Of a stretch of DNA of 64,000 nt, positions 60,745 to 64,000 are shown in pieces (the first letter of the stretch is position 1; every line of letters starts with the position of its first letter). The DNA is from Dyella sp. OK004 (lineage in GTDB: Bacteria; Pseudomonadota; Gammaproteobacteria; Xanthomonadales; Rhodanobacteraceae): assembly GCF_900114495.1 (NCBI RefSeq), contig NZ_FOZI01000001.1:391469-455468 (forward strand). The letters run 5' to 3'. Below the pieces are notes generated by a model, which made no database searches, had not been told where the DNA came from, and saw only the letters and a program-made list of their open reading frames with translations. The translations under genes were made by a program, and so were the position numbers.

Positions 60745-62582
60745 TGCCGCTCCTGCGCGAAAGCGTCCGCCAGATCGGAGGCGGGCAGGGTGAAGTGGAA
60801 ACGCGCCCCTTTCTCCGGCTGCGCTTCCGCCCACACTTTGCCGCCATGCCGCGAGACGATGCGCCGCACATTGGCCAGACCGATGCCGTTGCCGGGAAAC
60901 TCCGAAGCGCGGTGCAGGCGTTGGAAGACGCCGAACAGTTTGCCGGCGTACTGCATGTCGAAACCGGCGCCGTTGTCGTTAACCACAAACTCGTAGTCGC
61001 CGTTGCCGCTGCGGTGCATGTCCACGCTGATGCGCGCCACATCGCACTTGCCGGTGTACTTCACCGCATTGCCCAGCAAGTTCTGCCACACCGTGCGCAA
61101 CATGTTCTCGTCGCCGATCACGATGGGCAGCGGCGCGATGGCCCAGTGGATACGCCGCCCGGGCGCATCCGACTCGGCCAGCACGCGGGCCTCTTCGGCC
61201 AGCGATTGCATGTCCACCGGCTGCAGGCGCAGCGCGCCGCGGCCTAGGCGCGAGAACACCAGCAGATCCTCGATCAGCAGCGCCATACGGCGCGCCGCGT
61301 CGCTGATCACCTCGATGTAATGGTGGCTCTTCTCGTCCGCCTGCTCGCCTAGATGCTGGCTGAGCTTGCTGGTGAAGCCGGCGATATGCCGCAGCGGTGC
61401 GCGCAAGTCGTGCGACACCGAATAGCTGAAGGCCTCCAGCTCGCGGTTCACGTCGGAAACCTGCGCCACCTTGCCTTCCAGCTGGCGGTTGAGTTCCTTC
61501 ACCTGCTGCTCGACCAGTGCGCGCGCGGTGACGTCGCTCACTGTCAGCAGCAGCACCGGCTCACCGCCCTCGCCCTGCTGCAGGCGCCGCGCATTGATCA
61601 CCACATGGCGGTCGACACCATCGACGGTGCGCTGGATCAGTTCGTAGTCCCACAGCTCGCGATCGAGCAGGAGCACGTCGTTGAGTCGCTGCAGCAACGC
61701 GCTGTCGCGCCAGGCGCCTTCGCCGATCTCGGTCAACGACAGCGATTGCGGATGGTTCGACGGCAATCCGTAGAGTTCACCGAAGGCCGCGTTGACCAGC
61801 AGGGTGCTGAGCCTGGCATCCAGCAGCGCGATCGGTTCGCGCACCGCCTGCACGATCAGCTGCGAGCGCTGCACTGCCTGCCCTTCGCGTTCTTCCGCGC
61901 GCAGGCGGCGGCTGATCTGCCGCTCTGACACGATCACCACGATAGCCAGCAACAGGATTTGCGCCGCCGCGGTAATCGCCAGCGCGAGACCGCTGTTGAA
62001 GGTGGCCTGCTGCGCCTCCTGACGGCGCGCCAGCAAGGTGGCGTCCTCGCTGCGCACGATGCCGTCGATCAGGTCGTCCATGTTGAACAAGGTGCCGGAG
62101 TCGTGCAGTGCATCGTTGGCGCCGTGCAGGTCGCCACGCTGGAAGCGCAGCATCGACTGGTCCATCAGTGCGAGGCGCCCGCTCACGGTGCTGCCCAGCG
62201 CACCGATGCGCGACTGCTGATCCTCACTGTCGCGGGTCATGTCGCGAAGCTGCGCGAGCAGTTCGGGAATCTCTTTGCCGGCGCGGTCGGCGCGCAGCTT
62301 CACCTGGGGGTTCTTGTCGCCGTCGAGCAGGCGATACATGGCTGCCTCGCCATCGCGCGTGACGTAGGCGATGCGATAGGTGAGCGACTTTACTTCGGAG
62401 GAATGGGTGACGCGCGCGTTCGCCTCGAGCGCATCGCGCGAGCCGCTGCGCGTCACGATGTAGGGCAATGCCACGATCACCAGTACCGCGGCGAGCAGGC
62501 CTCCCAGACGCCAGCGCAGGGCGACCTGGTCCCTCATGCGGGGGCGCGGGACCGGCATGTGCTTCCATGAGGGGTGCGGCAT
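60741..62582 (-). CDS. CHASE3-PAS sensor histidine kinase
   Basis: A 613-aa membrane kinase. It has a first membrane segment near residues 25-45, a periplasmic CHASE3-like helical domain (about 50-195), a second membrane segment (about 198-220), a PAS domain (about 235-350), a coiled coil, the HisKA motif SYSVSHDLRAPLRHIAGFT and an ATPase domain (WQNLLGNAVKYTGK, PGNGIGLANVRRIV). The H-box is of the phytochrome-kinase type. The start could be 62582, 62558 or 62537; none has a clear ribosome site. First gene of the three-gene signalling operon. Confidence 0.9.
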   Translation of the reverse strand: MPHPSWKHMPVPRPRMRDQVALRWRLGGLLAAVLVIVALPYIVTRSGSRDALEANARVTHSSEVKSLTYRIAYVTRDGEAAMYRLLDGDKNPQVKLRADRAGKEIPELLAQLRDMTRDSEDQQSRIGALGSTVSGRLALMDQSMLRFQRGDLHGANDALHDSGTLFNMDDLIDGIVRSEDATLLARRQEAQQATFNSGLALAITAAAQILLLAIVVIVSERQISRRLRAEEREGQAVQRSQLIVQAVREPIALLDARLSTLLVNAAFGELYGLPSNHPQSLSLTEIGEGAWRDSALLQRLNDVLLLDRELWDYELIQRTVDGVDRHVVINARRLQQGEGGEPVLLLTVSDVTARALVEQQVKELNRQLEGKVAQVSDVNRELEAFSYSVSHDLRAPLRHIAGFTSKLSQHLGEQADEKSHHYIEVISDAARRMALLIEDLLVFSRLGRGALRLQPVDMQSLAEEARVLAESDAPGRRIHWAIAPLPIVIGDENMLRTVWQNLLGNAVKYTGKCDVARISVDMHRSGNGDYEFVVNDNGAGFDMQYAGKLFGVFQRLHRASEFPGNGIGLANVRRIVSRHGGKVWAEAQPEKGARFHFTLPASDLADAFAQERQ

Positions 62583-63019
62583 GCGGGGGATGGTTGCAGA
62601 ATCGTCTTGGGACTGCCAGTTAGCCTTTTGTATTTCCTCTCTCTTTTGGGGAAAGGGGTGGGTGTTTGCGATGGCCTCTCATTCTCGTCACCCCGGCGTA
62701 GGCCGGGGTCCAGTGGCGTTGTCGCTCGGGTTGGCGTCTGCGTGCCCGGGCTCGCCTGCCGCGGGCTTTCGAACCGCTGCCGCGGTCCGGGTCACTTTCT
62801 CTTTGCTGGCCCAAAGAGAAAGTAACCAAAGAGAAATGGCCTGAAGATCTAGCGGCGGGCTTCGTAGCTACGCCCTTTCCAGTGTCAGGCGTCGAGATGG
62901 GTTCTCCTTGGCCCGATCGTCCAGCACTCACCACTGTGCAGAGCTTTGCTCCCTCCCCTGCTTGCAGGGGAGGGTCGGGGTGGGGTAACGCTCTTGCGAC
63001 TACGCCTCCACGCTTGCAA
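62583..63019. other. Intergenic region with repeat copy E
   Basis: No gene is seen. Copy E of the composite repeat fills most of it. The start region of the CHASE3 kinase operon lies at its left edge. Confidence 0.6.
62685..62974 (-). repeat. Composite intergenic repeat, copy E (inverted)
   Basis: Module 3 (TCGTCACCCCGGCGTAGGCC, from 62685), then module 2 in reverse (CACTTTCTCTTTG at 62792, CAAAGAGAAATGG) and the 11-bp module 1 hairpin CCCTCCCCTGC/GCAGGGGAGGG (62951-62974). It has the same orientation as copy B and is opposite to copies A, C and D. Confidence 0.85.
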
Positions 63020-64000
63020 TCAGGGCTTGTATGCACTCATCGCTGAAGGACGTGCGGCGGCGCTCTGTCCCCAGCTACGGTTGGGCTCCGCCTGCATGGT
63101 GAAGTGGAGTTCGCCACCGGCGAGTATCTCGCCGTGGTGAAGGTACACGCGGTCGAGCGGTTTGCCGTTGAGGGTGACGGTGCCGATATAGGGGTGGGCG
63201 TCATCGAGGGGGGCGGCGGTGATGGTGAAGGTTTTGCCGTCTGCGAGATGCAGTGCGGCGCGTGAGAGGAAGGGGCGGCCGATGGCGTATTCATCGCTGG
63301 CGGGTGCCACCGGGTAGAAGCCGAGCGCGGTGAAGATGTACCAGGCGGACATCTGGCCGAGGTCGTCATTGCCGGCGAGGCCATCGGGGCGCGGGACGTA
63401 TTGGCTGTCCATGATTTGCTTCAGGCGCTTCTGCGTTTGCCACGGCGCGCCGGCGTAGTCGTAGAGGTAGGCCAGGTGATGGCTGGGTTCGTTGCCGTGG
63501 GCGTACCAGCCGATCAGGCCGGTGATGTCTTCGACGTTGGCGAAGTGGGAGGGATCGACCTTGGCCTCGAACACGCTGTCGAGTTTCTTTACGAAGACAT
63601 CGTCGCCCCCCATCGCCGTGATCAGCCCGGCGACGTCCTGCGGTACGTACCAGGAGTATTGCCAGGCGTTGCCTTCGGTGTAGTCGCTGCCGTAGCCCGC
63701 GGTGTCGGGGTTGAACGGTTCGCGGAAGGCGCCGTCGGTTTTGCGCGCGCGCATGAAACCGGTCTTCGGGTCGTAGGCGTTGCGCCAGTTGCCGGCGCGC
63801 TTGTCGAAGGTGGCGGCGATGTCGTCGCGCCCCATCGCCTTCGCCATGCGTGCGATGGACCAGTCATCGTAGGCATATTCGAGGGTCTTGGAGGCGCCTT
63901 CAGGTTCTTTGTCGATCGGCACGTAGCCGAGCTTCATGTATTCGCCCAGGCCGCCGTACGGTGCGTAGGTGGCGCTGGCGACCATCGCCTTCATCGCGGC
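63020..64000 (-). CDS. GH92 alpha-mannosidase, C-terminal part (runs off the right edge)
   Basis: At least 326 aa of the barrel and C-terminal sandwich of a GH92 calcium-dependent exo-alpha-mannosidase. Landmarks are EYAYDDWSIARMAKAMG, SDYTEGNAWQYSWYVPQD (catalytic-region Glu), GWYAHGNEPSHHLAYLYDYAG, and GLAGNDDLGQMSAWYIFTALG (Asp pair), all hallmarks of the family. The 5' end, including any signal peptide, lies beyond 64000. GH92 enzymes usually have about 750 residues, so a little over half is missing. Confidence 0.9.
   Translation of the reverse strand, partial: AAMKAMVASATYAPYGGLGEYMKLGYVPIDKEPEGASKTLEYAYDDWSIARMAKAMGRDDIAATFDKRAGNWRNAYDPKTGFMRARKTDGAFREPFNPDTAGYGSDYTEGNAWQYSWYVPQDVAGLITAMGGDDVFVKKLDSVFEAKVDPSHFANVEDITGLIGWYAHGNEPSHHLAYLYDYAGAPWQTQKRLKQIMDSQYVPRPDGLAGNDDLGQMSAWYIFTALGFYPVAPASDEYAIGRPFLSRAALHLADGKTFTITAAPLDDAHPYIGTVTLNGKPLDRVYLHHGEILAGGELHFTMQAEPNRSWGQSAAARPSAMSAYKP

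Overview
The window is GC-rich, densely coded DNA of a gammaproteobacterium of the order Xanthomonadales, most likely the Rhodanobacteraceae (Dyella/Luteibacter/Rhodanobacter type). This rests on the gene content, on the sucD-sucC-pilS/pilR neighbourhood that I recall from xanthomonads, and on the intergenic repeat families. I see no tRNA, rRNA, CRISPR array, transposase, integrase or phage gene.

Region 1 (77-10990, all on the minus strand) is one cobalamin uptake and late-synthesis operon. A B12 riboswitch (about 10790-10992) precedes btuB, btuM, cobO, cobB/cbiA, cbiB, cobD, cobQ, cobU, cobT, cobC and cobS. Nearly every junction overlaps or is only a few bases wide. BtuB takes corrinoid through the outer membrane and the BtuM-like protein probably takes it through the inner membrane. 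The remaining enzymes amidate and adenosylate the ring and build the nucleotide loop. No corrin-ring genes and no btuCDF are present here.

Region 2 (11000-29100) holds mostly core genes: a Tat-exported phospholipase C, ClpB with a heat-shock-type promoter, a trehalose operon otsB-GH15-otsA, pgeF and rluD, bamD, a GNAT acetyltransferase, nadE, the divergent argO/argP pair and a secreted GH27 alpha-galactosidase. A 20-codon ORF with an excellent promoter and Shine-Dalgarno lies between nadE and the GNAT gene.

Region 3 (29200-34170) is a minimal archaic (Csu-like) chaperone-usher pilus operon: subunit, chaperone, usher and two-domain tip protein. A 94-aa secreted protein resembling an abbreviated subunit faces it.

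Region 4 (34400-58200) begins with sucD-sucC and pilS and ends with pilR. About 18 kb of accessory genes separate pilS from pilR. They comprise a LacI regulator, an AraC/VOC/UvrA-like trio, a carbohydrate locus (cytoplasmic GH65 phosphorylase fused to beta-phosphoglucomutase, TonB-dependent receptor, MFS transporter, secreted GH65 hydrolase and an atypical GH37 enzyme) and an exported esterase. A 44-bp inverted repeat with two LacI-type operator cores stands before the GH65 fusion.

Region 5 (58300-64000) carries a three-gene signalling operon (CHASE3 histidine kinase, CheY-like regulator, REC-kinase-REC hybrid) and the 3' part of a GH92 mannosidase that runs off the right edge.

A composite intergenic repeat of about 330 bp occurs five times (near 11.2, 40.0, 55.4, 58.5 and 62.8 kb). 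Two pairs of copies are in inverted orientation and bracket the accessory island and the signalling operon.
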